From Prevotella sp. UBA746 (GTDB lineage: Bacteria > Bacteroidota > Bacteroidia > Bacteroidales > Bacteroidaceae), in the NCBI GenBank assembly GCA_002298545.1, contig DBKQ01000098.1:14946-37412 (forward strand): a stretch of 22,467 nt of DNA. Direction: 5' to 3'. The notes under the pieces are model-generated. The model made no database searches, was not told where the DNA came from, and saw only the letters and a program-made list of their open reading frames with translations. Below, piece by piece: positions 8,062 through 15,698 of the stretch (position 1 is its first letter; each line of letters opens with the position of its first letter). Both the position numbers and the translations under genes were made by a program.

Positions 8062-9372
8062 TTAATTTTTACTGTCAGAAGAAAATACTGCGGGTACGGC
8101 ATACAACGGATAGTTGGTTAACCATTCTTGCTCGCGGTATGGCGACATGGAAAGGCGGATGCCGTGAAGGTTAGGATTTCTCTCTACAAACGTGCGCAGA
8201 CTTTTTGCCTGAAGATTTTCTTCTGCCTTAACTTCAACAGGTATGATATTGCTGTTTTGCTGCAAGAGGAAGTCGATCTCGCCACGAGAAGAATCTGCCG
8301 ACCAATAATATATGGATAAGCTGCCGTTTGTCTTTAGTTGTTGCATTACATATTGTTCGGTAAGTGCCCCCTTAAAATCGGAGAAAAGACTGTTGCCGGC
8401 AAGCAGACTTTGTGGCGGAAGTTTGCTCATCGCTCCCATAAGTCCTATGTCTGACATGAAAATCTTGAATGCAGAGAAGTCTTCGTATGCAGCCAACGGC
8501 AGTAAGCCTTTCTTGCAGCGGTTTACCTTATATATTAGTCCGGCATCCTTCAGCCATTCTATTGCAAGCTCAAAGTCTTTTGCTCTTGCCCCTTCCTTCA
8601 CTACTCCATATATAAACTTTCGGTTTTCCTTGGCAAGTTGTGCCGGAACCGAGTGCCATACCATACGAATTCGTGGTACCTCTATGGCTGGTGCATGCTT
8701 TGAAAAATCGCGTTCATACGACTCCAATATGCCGTTTTGCAATGAACGAACCTTTTCCAAATTCTCACCGGAAGCAAATGCCGAAACGGCTGCAGGCATG
8801 CCACCGACGAAATAGTATTGTCGCAGGCGTTCTTCAAACTTTGTGCGGAACATGGTAATCATAGACCAGTCTTGCGCCATTAGCAACTCTACCATACGGT
8901 GTTCGCCGACGGCATCGAGAAATTCAAAAAACGACAGAGGGTAAAGGTTCATGAAATCCACCTTTCCCACGGGGAACGAGTCATTCTGGTGCATGGCAAT
9001 GCCCAATAGCGAACCAGCTGCAATGACATGGTACTGCGGAGCTTTCTCCTGAAAATATTTGAGCGATGTAATTCCTCGTGGCGCCTCCTGTATCTCGTCA
9101 AAGATAATGAGTGTGTCGTCTGGATTAATATCAATCCCCGTTGTCCACTGTATGCTTGTTATAATACGTTTTATGTCAAAATCATGCTCAAACATCTGGC
9201 GCAGCATGTCATTGTCTTCGAAATTGATATATGCACACTGTTTGTAGGCTTCGCGGGCAAACTCTTTCATGAGCCAGGTCTTTCCCACTTGGCGTGCACC
9301 TTGCAATATCAAAGGTTTGCGACTGGTACTCGCTTTCCATTTATACAGTTGTTCTATAGCTTTTCTTTTCAT
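8062..9372 (-). CDS. DUF4143-type AAA+ ATPase with C-terminal nuclease-like motif
   Basis: This 436-residue protein belongs to the common 'ATP-binding protein, AAA_14/DUF4143' family. Walker A is GARQVGKT (25-32) and Walker B is LIIFDE (88-93), with a sensor-like 'VIAAGSLLG' at 116-124. The C-terminal half is DUF4143 and carries the spaced acidic/basic residues of a PD-(D/E)XK fold: E339, D367 in GEIDFLL, and E380-x-K382 in IPVEVKA. The biological role of the family is not established. The gene is preceded by a clean promoter and three 32-bp repeats. The start ATG lies about 26 nt from the predicted transcription start. It sits between two envelope genes with no evident functional link, which fits a mobile or accessory gene. 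Confidence 0.92.
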   Translation of the reverse strand: MKRKAIEQLYKWKASTSRKPLILQGARQVGKTWLMKEFAREAYKQCAYINFEDNDMLRQMFEHDFDIKRIITSIQWTTGIDINPDDTLIIFDEIQEAPRGITSLKYFQEKAPQYHVIAAGSLLGIAMHQNDSFPVGKVDFMNLYPLSFFEFLDAVGEHRMVELLMAQDWSMITMFRTKFEERLRQYYFVGGMPAAVSAFASGENLEKVRSLQNGILESYERDFSKHAPAIEVPRIRMVWHSVPAQLAKENRKFIYGVVKEGARAKDFELAIEWLKDAGLIYKVNRCKKGLLPLAAYEDFSAFKIFMSDIGLMGAMSKLPPQSLLAGNSLFSDFKGALTEQYVMQQLKTNGSLSIYYWSADSSRGEIDFLLQQNSNIIPVEVKAEENLQAKSLRTFVERNPNLHGIRLSMSPYREQEWLTNYPLYAVPAVFSSDSKN

Positions 9373-9404
9373 AACTTTCTGAAAATCTTTATGATTTTAC
9401 GTTG

Positions 9405-9436
9405 CAAAGATACTGTTTTGTTGGAGTTTCTACAAA
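9405..9436 (-). promoter_or_regulatory. Promoter of the AAA+ ATPase gene
   Basis: On the minus strand, TATCTTTG (9405-9412) is an exact -7 motif. TTTG (9433-9436) is an exact -33 motif at a 20-bp spacing. The -33 box falls inside the first copy of the 32-bp repeat, so repeat-binding proteins would be expected to affect this promoter. Confidence 0.75.
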
Positions 9437-9515
9437 AAGTCGAACTAAAAAATGTGGTATTTTACAAAAAGTCGAACTAAAAAGTGTGATATTTTACAAA
9501 AAGTCGAACTAAAAA
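9431..9515. repeat. Three 32-bp-spaced direct repeats upstream of the AAA+ ATPase
   Basis: The 21-bp core beginning TACAAAAAGTCGAACT occurs without change at 9431-9451, 9463-9483 and 9495-9515, exactly 32 bp apart. The 11-bp intervals are also similar (ATGTGGTATTT, GTGTGATATTT), and the 11 bp before the first copy resemble them loosely. Each core contains GTCGAAC and, on the other strand, TTTTTGTA, which provides a -33 box. This looks like an operator array or a tandem duplication, not CRISPR. Confidence 0.85.
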
Positions 9516-9683
9516 GTGTTCTTTCTGAAAATAGCCGTGATGTTCCTACAGATAGGAGAGAAGCAGAATATGACGAAAAACGATACCGTGTGGATGGAAA
9601 GGAGGCACTTTAGATTTAAAAAGAGGTGGAAAATCAGTTATTTCAACGTAATAAATGTTGAATAAAGACAAAAATATGTATCT
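9516..9683. other. Non-coding remainder of the gap between ATPase and kinase genes
   Basis: Nothing convincing lies between the repeats and the kinase promoter. A 41-codon open frame at 9540-9665 on the plus strand has no recognisable product and runs into the kinase -33 region. Confidence 0.4.
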
Positions 9684-9686
9684 TTG
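9657..9686 (+). promoter_or_regulatory. Promoter of the WaaP-like kinase gene
   Basis: TATCTTTG (9679-9686) is an exact -7 motif, and GTTG (9657-9660) is a -33 candidate at 18 bp, slightly short. The site rules out a start at the TTG of 9684 and points to ATG 9750 (or less likely ATG 9696) for the gene. Confidence 0.6.
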
Positions 9687-9749
9687 CATGGCATTATGCC
9701 AAGAAGTACGGCATTCTTGCGAAAGGAATCATACTCTTTAAACAAAAGC

Positions 9750-10478
9750 ATGAAGATTGTCATAGCAGAACAATATAGAAAATATACGGATTTCATAAAA
9801 ACCATACCGTCGATGTTCGACAGCGGTAGTGTGGAGGTGCTCAAGGACAAGCGCAATAGCGTAATACGTCTGCAGCACGACGGACTGACGTTTATCGCCA
9901 AGCGCTACAAGCGTGTCAACTGGATTCAGAGCATCATATATACCCACTTCCGCCGCACCAAGGCAAAAAGGGCATACCTCTTTGCCGACGAGTTCAGAAA
10001 GCGCGGTGTCAATTCGCCGCGTGCAGTGGCTTATATGGAGGAGTATGAGCGCAGACGGTTCACCGTGGGATATTTTGTATATGAGGAGAGCAAGGGGCGG
10101 GAAGTGTTCCAGGAACTCGTGAAAAAGGAGAACTTCGACCACGAGCTTGCCGATGCCGTGGTCGACTATATAGTTTTCATGCACAGTCGCGGAGTGCTCC
10201 ACGGCGATCTCAATTCCGCAAATTTCCTTTATACCAAAGACAGCGACGGCAGGTACCACTTCGATATGATTGACACCAACCGCTCACACTTTTGCGACGG
10301 CTGGCCAACGGACAAGCAATGTCTGGAGAACCTGAAACGCTTTACCCATCGCCGCGACCTCTACGAATATGTAGTAAAGGGATATGCACAGCGCCGGGGA
10401 TGGAGCGAAGAAGAGACAGTGAGGAAGGCCGTGGAACTGCTCGACAGGTTTGAGAATAGGAAAAAGATACGTTTGTAA
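9750..10478 (+). CDS. WaaP/Kdo-kinase-like lipopolysaccharide kinase
   Basis: This 242-residue protein has the protein-kinase-like fold of the Kdo/WaaP family (pfam Kdo). Numbered from ATG 9750: K51 in FIAKRYKR is the ATP-binding Lys candidate, HGDLNSANFLY (151-161) is the catalytic loop with D153 and N158, and FDMIDTNR (171-178) carries the metal-binding Asp in place of DFG. Enzymes of this family phosphorylate Kdo or heptose of the LPS inner core on the cytoplasmic face. I chose ATG 9750 because the reading frame upstream overlaps the -7 box and because the protein then starts MKIVIAEQY. ATG 9696 would add 18 residues. The gene converges on the GT4/phosphoethanolamine-transferase operon, which supports an LPS role. 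The exact acceptor sugar cannot be told from sequence. Confidence 0.85.
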   Translation: MKIVIAEQYRKYTDFIKTIPSMFDSGSVEVLKDKRNSVIRLQHDGLTFIAKRYKRVNWIQSIIYTHFRRTKAKRAYLFADEFRKRGVNSPRAVAYMEEYERRRFTVGYFVYEESKGREVFQELVKKENFDHELADAVVDYIVFMHSRGVLHGDLNSANFLYTKDSDGRYHFDMIDTNRSHFCDGWPTDKQCLENLKRFTHRRDLYEYVVKGYAQRRGWSEEETVRKAVELLDRFENRKKIRL

Positions 10479-10537
10479 ACGCATACCATATTTTGCCTAA
10501 AATACAGTTCGGGGTAGTTCAGCTCTCTTTGAGTCAA

Positions 10538-11680
10538 TTACTTTTTTTCAATGCCGAGTATATCAAGATAATAATTGATATAGTCATCCACTGTTTTGTC
10601 CCAATTGAATTTAGCGGCACGCTCCTTCAGCTTTTCGCCCTTTCCTACAGGATCTGAACTGAAATCAGCCAATCCTTTTTCAACTTTCTTCGCCATATCG
10701 GAAGGAGTAAGGCTGTCGAAATAATATTCCAACTTTCCTCCAACTTCAGGAAGAGACGTAAGACGCGTTATAAACGACGGCTTACCGAAACACATTGCCT
10801 CAACGACAGGAAGTCCGAAACCTTCGCTCAATGAAGGGAACATCATTGCCTTGCAGCGGCTCAAGAGGGCAGCTTTCTGACCGGTACTTACCTTACCGAC
10901 AAATATAACATTCTTTATGCCCTTGCTTTTTACGAGATTGTTCAGGAACTCCACATATTTCTTGCCTGCAGAACCGGCAATGACAAGTGTTTCACCGGGA
11001 AGGTATTTCATCATCTGCACAAGCAGATGTACATTCTTCTTCCTTGACCATCGCGATATATGGAAGAGGAAACTCTTTGGAAGGTTCATTTCTGAAATAA
11101 TGTTGTCGTATTCATCTTGAGGCTTCGTATTTAGGTTTGTTACTCCATTGTATATAACCCTACCAGGTTTGTTCCCAAGTCTGAAATTAGCCTCGACATC
11201 GTTTTTCGTGAAATTTGATATATATCCATAATGTGTTGCCCTATTCAATCTACGGCTTGTCAGCCAAAGCTTCTTGCTCTTGTGTAGCGTTCCAATCTCA
11301 TTATGAAGGAAGTTCACGTCGTGGACGGTCATTAACTGTAGTGGGGCAAGCTTTACACGAAACTTCAGGAACTGATTGGTCCAATGAAGCAAATCGAAAT
11401 GCGGAAGCACCAGTTTCTTTATATTATGCAACAGAGGAAAATTCATCAGTGTGCGCATGTTGCTACCTATGCTCACATATTTAACATCATCGCCATAGGC
11501 ACCTATCTGACATGGCTTTACGATAAAATATAGTTGTATTCCATATTTCTCCTTCAGTTCTGGAGCTTTTTTGCTAAGGCGTTTTGCTATGCTGTTTTCA
11601 AATTCGCCCAATCCTGTATTGAATAGATGCGAATTTGTCATCGACACGGCAATTCTTATTTCCTTTGTTTTTGTAGTCAT
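10538..11680 (-). CDS. GT4-family glycosyltransferase
   Basis: This 380-residue GT-B enzyme shows TVHDVNFL at 118-125, VIYNGV near residue 177, the donor-binding SRWSRKKN (209-216), and the EX7E motif in SEGFGLPVVEA (E286 and E294). Such enzymes add a sugar to a lipid-linked or core oligosaccharide in the cytoplasm. The sugar is not predictable here. The frame can be extended four codons to a TTG at 11690-11692, but ATG 11678-11680 is the better start. It follows the phosphoethanolamine-transferase-like gene by 20 bp on the same strand, so the two form an operon, and it faces the WaaP-like kinase. Together they suggest assembly and decoration of the LPS core. Confidence 0.9.
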   Translation of the reverse strand: MTTKTKEIRIAVSMTNSHLFNTGLGEFENSIAKRLSKKAPELKEKYGIQLYFIVKPCQIGAYGDDVKYVSIGSNMRTLMNFPLLHNIKKLVLPHFDLLHWTNQFLKFRVKLAPLQLMTVHDVNFLHNEIGTLHKSKKLWLTSRRLNRATHYGYISNFTKNDVEANFRLGNKPGRVIYNGVTNLNTKPQDEYDNIISEMNLPKSFLFHISRWSRKKNVHLLVQMMKYLPGETLVIAGSAGKKYVEFLNNLVKSKGIKNVIFVGKVSTGQKAALLSRCKAMMFPSLSEGFGLPVVEAMCFGKPSFITRLTSLPEVGGKLEYYFDSLTPSDMAKKVEKGLADFSSDPVGKGEKLKERAAKFNWDKTVDDYINYYLDILGIEKK

Positions 11681-11700
11681 ATTATTTTGCAAAATATATT

Positions 11701-13518
11701 TTATTTGTCTAAATCATCATCCTTTATCCTTATCCTCCCGTCGTAGGTAAGGAGCGTGTCTCTCGTGTATTTGTATTGTGGCGAGGCAATCGACTGCGTC
11801 TCGTCGTAGCGGTTTGACTCCACGTCCATGATGCCGCACATGAGTTCGTAGACAAGGTCGTTGGTGAAATATGTGTTGCGGTGCATCTTCAATGTATCCG
11901 CTACTGACGGATGGCATTTTTTGTATTCGTCAGACAGGTATATCCACATCGGAATCCTGACCATTTTGAAACCTAAGAAACGCGGCGAACGGCGCATGTC
12001 GGGGATGCCGCCGTGGTCGGAGAAGTATACCATTGCCTGCAGGTTGAGCCTCTGCTTAGCCTTTTCGAAAAACTGCTGCAACACGTGGTCGGTGAAGTGT
12101 ATGGAGTTGCGGTAGCACTCCACGTCGTCGCCCTGGTGCAGATGGTTGTCATGGGCGTAGCTCTCCGGGTAGCGGTTGATGTAGTTGAAGTGGCTGCCCT
12201 TGAGATGGAGCACCACGAGATTGTTTTTCGTAGGGTCTACATCGTCGAGAAAGCTGATTAGCGAGGTGTCAAACTGCTGCACGCCGCCTACCTTCTTTAC
12301 CCACGTTGCCGTGTCAGACGTGTTGGCAACGAGCGTTACCGAAGTGTCGTTGATGCCGATGTAGCTCTGGTTGCTGAACCAGCGAATGGTGTAGCCCGCC
12401 TTTCGCGCAATATCCACAATGGAACACGAGTCGCTGAAGTCTTTGTTGTTGTACTGGTTGCGCTCCGTGAGCACACGCTCCAACGAGGGCACCGTCTGCA
12501 TGGCGCACGAGTAGGCATTTTTGAAAAACATGAAATGTTCCTCGTCCCTTTTCATCTTGCTCTCCCACGGGGTGGTCTCAAACGGCTGTTCCGTGAATGC
12601 GCTCATATAGTCGCGACAAGCCGACTCGCCGATTACCATTATAATAGTATGTGGCTTTTCTTTTTCTGTGGATGATAAAGCCGAACCGCTATCGGCGGCA
12701 TTGTCTTTCAGTGAAACTTTCAGATCGGCAAGCCTTTGCTCCATGCCCGTGCGGTAGCGGCGCAGACTGCGGTTGTAGTTTCTCACGTCGATATACAGGT
12801 TTATCACTCCGCAGCGCACGAATAGTCCGTGGCGCGGCTTCCATATATATATCGAGAAATATATGAACAGTGCAGCAACCAAAAGGATTTGCCACCATTG
12901 CATGTCCTCAGCGGCTGGGGCATAATTGGCAGCAATGCCTACTGTAAACACGAGAACAATGGCTACGAGAGCCAACGCTGACTTGAATATTCCGAACGAC
13001 TTGACGAACTCCACTGCCTCGCTGAAATATGTGTTGAGCAGTGGCGCCATGCCGGCATCGTCGATACACACCTTGTATGTGGCGTAATAGACTATCTGGG
13101 CAAGTGGGATAATAATAAGCACCGCTTCTATGATGCCTACAACAACCGTTGCCGCTACAGGGGAAACCGGCGCCAATAGTGCGTGAAGAGCCGTGAGCCA
13201 ACCGAAGAGGTATATGGCGAAGGCAATGTCCATGTGGTTGTCGTAGTCGGGCGACGACGGGCGGTGGGTCTTGTCATACAATATATTATATGTGAATATC
13301 CACAATAGCGAAGTAGACAATGCCGCTATTACAGGTATGTTTAATTCTGATACTCTGGAAAAACATATCGGCAATATCGCTTGGATTGAGGCAATGAGAT
13401 AACGGCGAAACTGCTGTCCGATGGAGTTCCTTGCAAGTCCCATATTATATCTTCGGAATATGCCATAGCCTATCCCAAAAAGTATTATTGCGATAATTGC
13501 CGGTAATATAAATGCCAT
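11701..13518 (-). CDS. Phosphoethanolamine transferase-like (EptA/OpgE family) membrane enzyme
   Basis: This 605-residue protein has a membrane part with six or seven hydrophobic segments between residues 3 and 228 and a periplasmic sulfatase-fold domain from about 288. Active-site motifs are E298 in MVIGESACRDY, T342 in NAYSCAMQTVPS (the nucleophile that carries phosphoethanolamine in EptA), H443 in KGSHFNY, and D501-H502 in YFSDHGG. Family members transfer phosphoethanolamine from phosphatidylethanolamine to lipid A, Kdo or glycans, often lowering sensitivity to cationic peptides. The first membrane segment and linker differ from Proteobacterial EptA, so the acceptor may differ too. It is first in an operon with the GT4 gene, with its own promoter. 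Confidence 0.9.
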   Translation of the reverse strand: MAFILPAIIAIILFGIGYGIFRRYNMGLARNSIGQQFRRYLIASIQAILPICFSRVSELNIPVIAALSTSLLWIFTYNILYDKTHRPSSPDYDNHMDIAFAIYLFGWLTALHALLAPVSPVAATVVVGIIEAVLIIIPLAQIVYYATYKVCIDDAGMAPLLNTYFSEAVEFVKSFGIFKSALALVAIVLVFTVGIAANYAPAAEDMQWWQILLVAALFIYFSIYIWKPRHGLFVRCGVINLYIDVRNYNRSLRRYRTGMEQRLADLKVSLKDNAADSGSALSSTEKEKPHTIIMVIGESACRDYMSAFTEQPFETTPWESKMKRDEEHFMFFKNAYSCAMQTVPSLERVLTERNQYNNKDFSDSCSIVDIARKAGYTIRWFSNQSYIGINDTSVTLVANTSDTATWVKKVGGVQQFDTSLISFLDDVDPTKNNLVVLHLKGSHFNYINRYPESYAHDNHLHQGDDVECYRNSIHFTDHVLQQFFEKAKQRLNLQAMVYFSDHGGIPDMRRSPRFLGFKMVRIPMWIYLSDEYKKCHPSVADTLKMHRNTYFTNDLVYELMCGIMDVESNRYDETQSIASPQYKYTRDTLLTYDGRIRIKDDDLDK

Positions 13519-13574
13519 AATCTATCTTTCTTGTTATAACAGAACAAATGGTTGTATCATATAAAATAGAGATG

Positions 13575-13606
13575 CAAAGGTAAACATTTTCTTATATTTA
13601 TCCAAT
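13575..13606 (-). promoter_or_regulatory. Promoter of the phosphoethanolamine transferase / GT4 operon
   Basis: On the minus strand, TACCTTTG (13575-13582) is an exact -7 motif with ATTG (13603-13606) as -33 at a 20-bp spacing. The predicted leader is about 50 nt. Confidence 0.65.
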
Positions 13607-13735
13607 TGTTCTCATTTTTATAACCATATTACATATATTAAATATAAAAATCAACAAGATATTGCATCTACATTATGCCTTTTTTCCACGATTTACATGT
13701 CAGTGCCATAAAATTCTGTTAAATATATCTTGCAA

Positions 13736-13768
13736 CTTGCTGTAAGCGGACAATAATCATTACTTTTG
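13736..13768 (+). promoter_or_regulatory. Promoter abutting the DUF4294 start codon
   Basis: CTTG (13736-13739) and TACTTTTG (13761-13768) form a -33/-7 pair with a 21-bp spacer. The -7 box ends only 4 bp before the ATG at 13773, so transcription would begin at or next to the start codon. No Shine-Dalgarno is present. Confidence 0.6.
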
Positions 13769-13772
13769 CGCC

Positions 13773-14426
13773 ATGATGAGAAAAATTCTTTCCTTTATAA
13801 TATTCCTCCTTGTCTTTGTTGCGACAAGGAGCATGGCGCAGAATGCCGTCTTCGGCAACAATGTGAATCCGGAAGACCGCGAAGTGGACATGGACAACCC
13901 TACGTTCGTGCCAATGGTGAAAGTGGGTAAAGTGTTGCACGGCAAAGACAGTATTCAGTATGTTGAACTGAACAACGTGTATGTATATCCGCCACAGGTG
14001 TTCAAGAACGAGAAGGCGCGCCAGCGTTATACCCGATTGGTTTATAACGTGAAGAAGGTTCTGCCGATAGCCAAGGAGGTGAACCATATCATTATCGAGA
14101 CTTACGAATATCTCCAGACTTTGCCCAACAAGAAGGCAAAGGACAAGCACATGAAGCTCGTGGAGGCAAGTATCAAGAAGGAGTATACGCCGAGAATGAA
14201 AAAGCTGACATTCTCTCAGGGCAAACTGCTCATAAAACTCGTTTACCGCGAATGTAACTCCTCGTCTTATCAGCTCATAAAAGCCTTCCTCGGTCCTATT
14301 CGTGCCGGTTTCTACCAGGCGTTTGCCTGGACCTTCGGAGCAAGCCTCACCAAGAAGTATGACCCGGAGGGGGAAGACAAGGAGACGGAACGCGTGGTAA
14401 GACTTGTAGAGAGCGGACAATTGTAA
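13773..14426 (+). CDS. DUF4294 family exported protein
   Basis: This 217-residue protein has a signal peptide (residues 1-22, MMRKILSFIIFLL...MAQ) and then a mostly helical, basic domain. Landmarks are ELNNVYVYPP (residues about 65-74), KVLPIAKEV (about 95-103), and KLLIKLVYRE...SSSYQLIKAFLGP...AFAWTFGASL (about 151-196). I place it in DUF4294, a family restricted to Bacteroidetes with unknown function; the name is from memory of the conserved core. The first two codons are both ATG and either may be used. The promoter touches the start codon, which suggests a leaderless or nearly leaderless transcript. It converges on the C1 peptidase gene, with only 45 bp of 14-bp tandem repeats between them. 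Confidence 0.85.
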   Translation: MMRKILSFIIFLLVFVATRSMAQNAVFGNNVNPEDREVDMDNPTFVPMVKVGKVLHGKDSIQYVELNNVYVYPPQVFKNEKARQRYTRLVYNVKKVLPIAKEVNHIIIETYEYLQTLPNKKAKDKHMKLVEASIKKEYTPRMKKLTFSQGKLLIKLVYRECNSSSYQLIKAFLGPIRAGFYQAFAWTFGASLTKKYDPEGEDKETERVVRLVESGQL

Positions 14427-14427
14427 T

Positions 14428-14469
14428 AATTCCTCTTTCCTAATTCCTCTTTCCTAATTCCTCATTCCT
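14428..14469. repeat. 14-bp tandem repeat (three units) between convergent genes
   Basis: The unit AATTCCTCTTTCCT occurs at 14428-14441, 14442-14455 and, with one change (AATTCCTCATTCCT), at 14456-14469. It fills nearly the whole gap between the two stop codons. Such an array may vary in copy number between strains. Confidence 0.85.
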
Positions 14470-14471
14470 AA

Positions 14472-15506
14472 TTAAATAGCCAGATTGTTAACCATCACGG
14501 CGATGGTTTTCAGTCGGGCATAGTCGAACGACATATACATCAGTCCGCCATACCTATTCTCAGTTCCCCAAGAATTCTTGCAGATAAAATATTTCCTTCC
14601 CTGTTTGTCGTGTGCAATACCTATAATTGCCATGCAGTGGTCATCGGTAGTGCGGAAAGTTTCAAACTCCCTTTGTCTCAGTTCCTGTCCGGCATTGCGC
14701 TTGCTTTCCGGCACGTCAGCCACTCCGTTTTCAAACGAAAATCCTTCCTCGCTGATATCCCCCTCCCAACATACGGGATGTCCGGAGCGTAGCGAGCGCT
14801 CCATGATATTCATCATATTATTTAGGCTGACATTCTGGAACCTCTCATTATTATAGTTGTCGGGGAGAGACAACACCGCCCTTCTGTTCATCGGGATATG
14901 CGTAAAGCTGGTAAAAGCCTGATATTCGTCGGGCATGCACACGCTATGGGCAAACTCCAGCGGAGTATACTCCATACTGTACATATACACATGAAAGGGC
15001 AGCGGATTAATGCTGTTGTCCATCAGTCGGTCGGCATCCGTTCTTGTGCGTTGCAGTCCCCAGCCCGCCATAGCCTCCGTCTTTATCATATTGTGCAATT
15101 TATGAGCAGTAGTATTCATGTTGCAGTCGGAATGATACGAGTCGTAGGGCATCAGTCCGTAAGTTTGAATCAGTCGTATCAGCTGCGGCATCACTCCCCG
15201 TGTAGAAATCTTCCGTGCTCCTTTGCTTAAGAAGCATCTGTCCACCTGTTCCCTCATGAACATTCTTGCAACATAGGCGACAGAGAGATTAACGGAGTCT
15301 CCCCTCGTGATATGTTCCGTTTCGATAGTGGCGAGCATGGCGTAAGCCCAGCACAGACTGCTGCTTCCCTGGTTTTTGACCGGTGTTATCGGCAGCCGCA
15401 CCTCATCAGAGAAAGAGACATGTTGCGAAGTCTTGCTGTTGTTGGCGCATCCTGCAAATAGCGCAACAACAATCACTGCTGATAATATTTTATGAATATA
15501 TCTCAT
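14472..15506 (-). CDS. C1-family (papain-like) cysteine peptidase lipoprotein
   Basis: This 344-residue protein has a lipoprotein signal with lipobox LFAGC (C20), so it should be anchored in the envelope. The papain-type active site is complete: Q46 and C52 in VKNQGSSSLCWAY, H290 in TTDDHCMAIIG, and N311 in CKNSWG. The spacing and the 'KYFICKNSWG' block resemble C1 peptidases related to aminopeptidase C/bleomycin hydrolase (C1B), but the protein is shorter than the usual 440-480 residues. The substrate is unknown. It is the last of three minus-strand genes, with a 192-bp gap before it that contains 18-bp repeats and a stable hairpin. No TAnnTTTG box was found directly upstream, so it may rely on read-through from the TtcA-like gene. 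Confidence 0.88.
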   Translation of the reverse strand: MRYIHKILSAVIVVALFAGCANNSKTSQHVSFSDEVRLPITPVKNQGSSSLCWAYAMLATIETEHITRGDSVNLSVAYVARMFMREQVDRCFLSKGARKISTRGVMPQLIRLIQTYGLMPYDSYHSDCNMNTTAHKLHNMIKTEAMAGWGLQRTRTDADRLMDNSINPLPFHVYMYSMEYTPLEFAHSVCMPDEYQAFTSFTHIPMNRRAVLSLPDNYNNERFQNVSLNNMMNIMERSLRSGHPVCWEGDISEEGFSFENGVADVPESKRNAGQELRQREFETFRTTDDHCMAIIGIAHDKQGRKYFICKNSWGTENRYGGLMYMSFDYARLKTIAVMVNNLAI

Positions 15507-15533
15507 ATTATGAGGAATTTATAATATTTATAA

Positions 15534-15587
15534 GACTAATAAGACCAGTATGACTAATAGAACCAATATGATTAATGGAACCAATAA
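15534..15587. repeat. 18-bp degenerate tandem repeat (three units)
   Basis: GACTAATAAGACCAGTAT (15534-15551), GACTAATAGAACCAATAT (15552-15569) and GATTAATGGAACCAATAA (15570-15587) stand head to tail, with a partial fourth unit after them. They lie in the upstream region of the C1 peptidase gene. Confidence 0.75.
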
Positions 15588-15658
15588 AACTAATAATCCA
15601 TTTACCCAACACGTCCTTTCCCCCCACTTCTCATATAGTTTCTCAGAGTATCTTCCTT

Positions 15659-15675
15659 CCCTCCCTTCGGGAGGG
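15659..15675. repeat. GC-rich CCCTCCC-TTC-GGGAGGG hairpin
   Basis: A 7-bp perfect stem has a 3-nt loop. It lies 24 bp behind the TtcA-like gene and could stabilise the 3' end of its mRNA. No U-run follows on either strand, so it is not a classical terminator. Confidence 0.55.
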
Positions 15676-15698
15676 TTAGGGCGGGTGTTAGTTGTTTC

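Noticed and set aside
9431..9515. Possible CRISPR array
   Set aside because: Only three repeats, with 11-bp intervals that resemble each other, and no cas genes. It is a tandem repeat with a promoter element.
9540..9665. A 41-codon open frame between the iterons and the kinase gene
   Set aside because: It is short, has no family resemblance and overlaps the kinase -33 region.
9684..9749. N-terminal extension of the WaaP-like kinase from a TTG start
   Set aside because: The TTG lies inside the -7 promoter box, so it would not be in the mRNA.
11681..11692. Four-codon extension of the GT4 enzyme to a TTG start
   Set aside because: An ATG follows four codons later, and the extension has no sequence typical of the family.
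13719..14420. A 233-codon open frame on the minus strand
   Set aside because: It is antisense to the DUF4294 gene, which has a signal peptide and a promoter.
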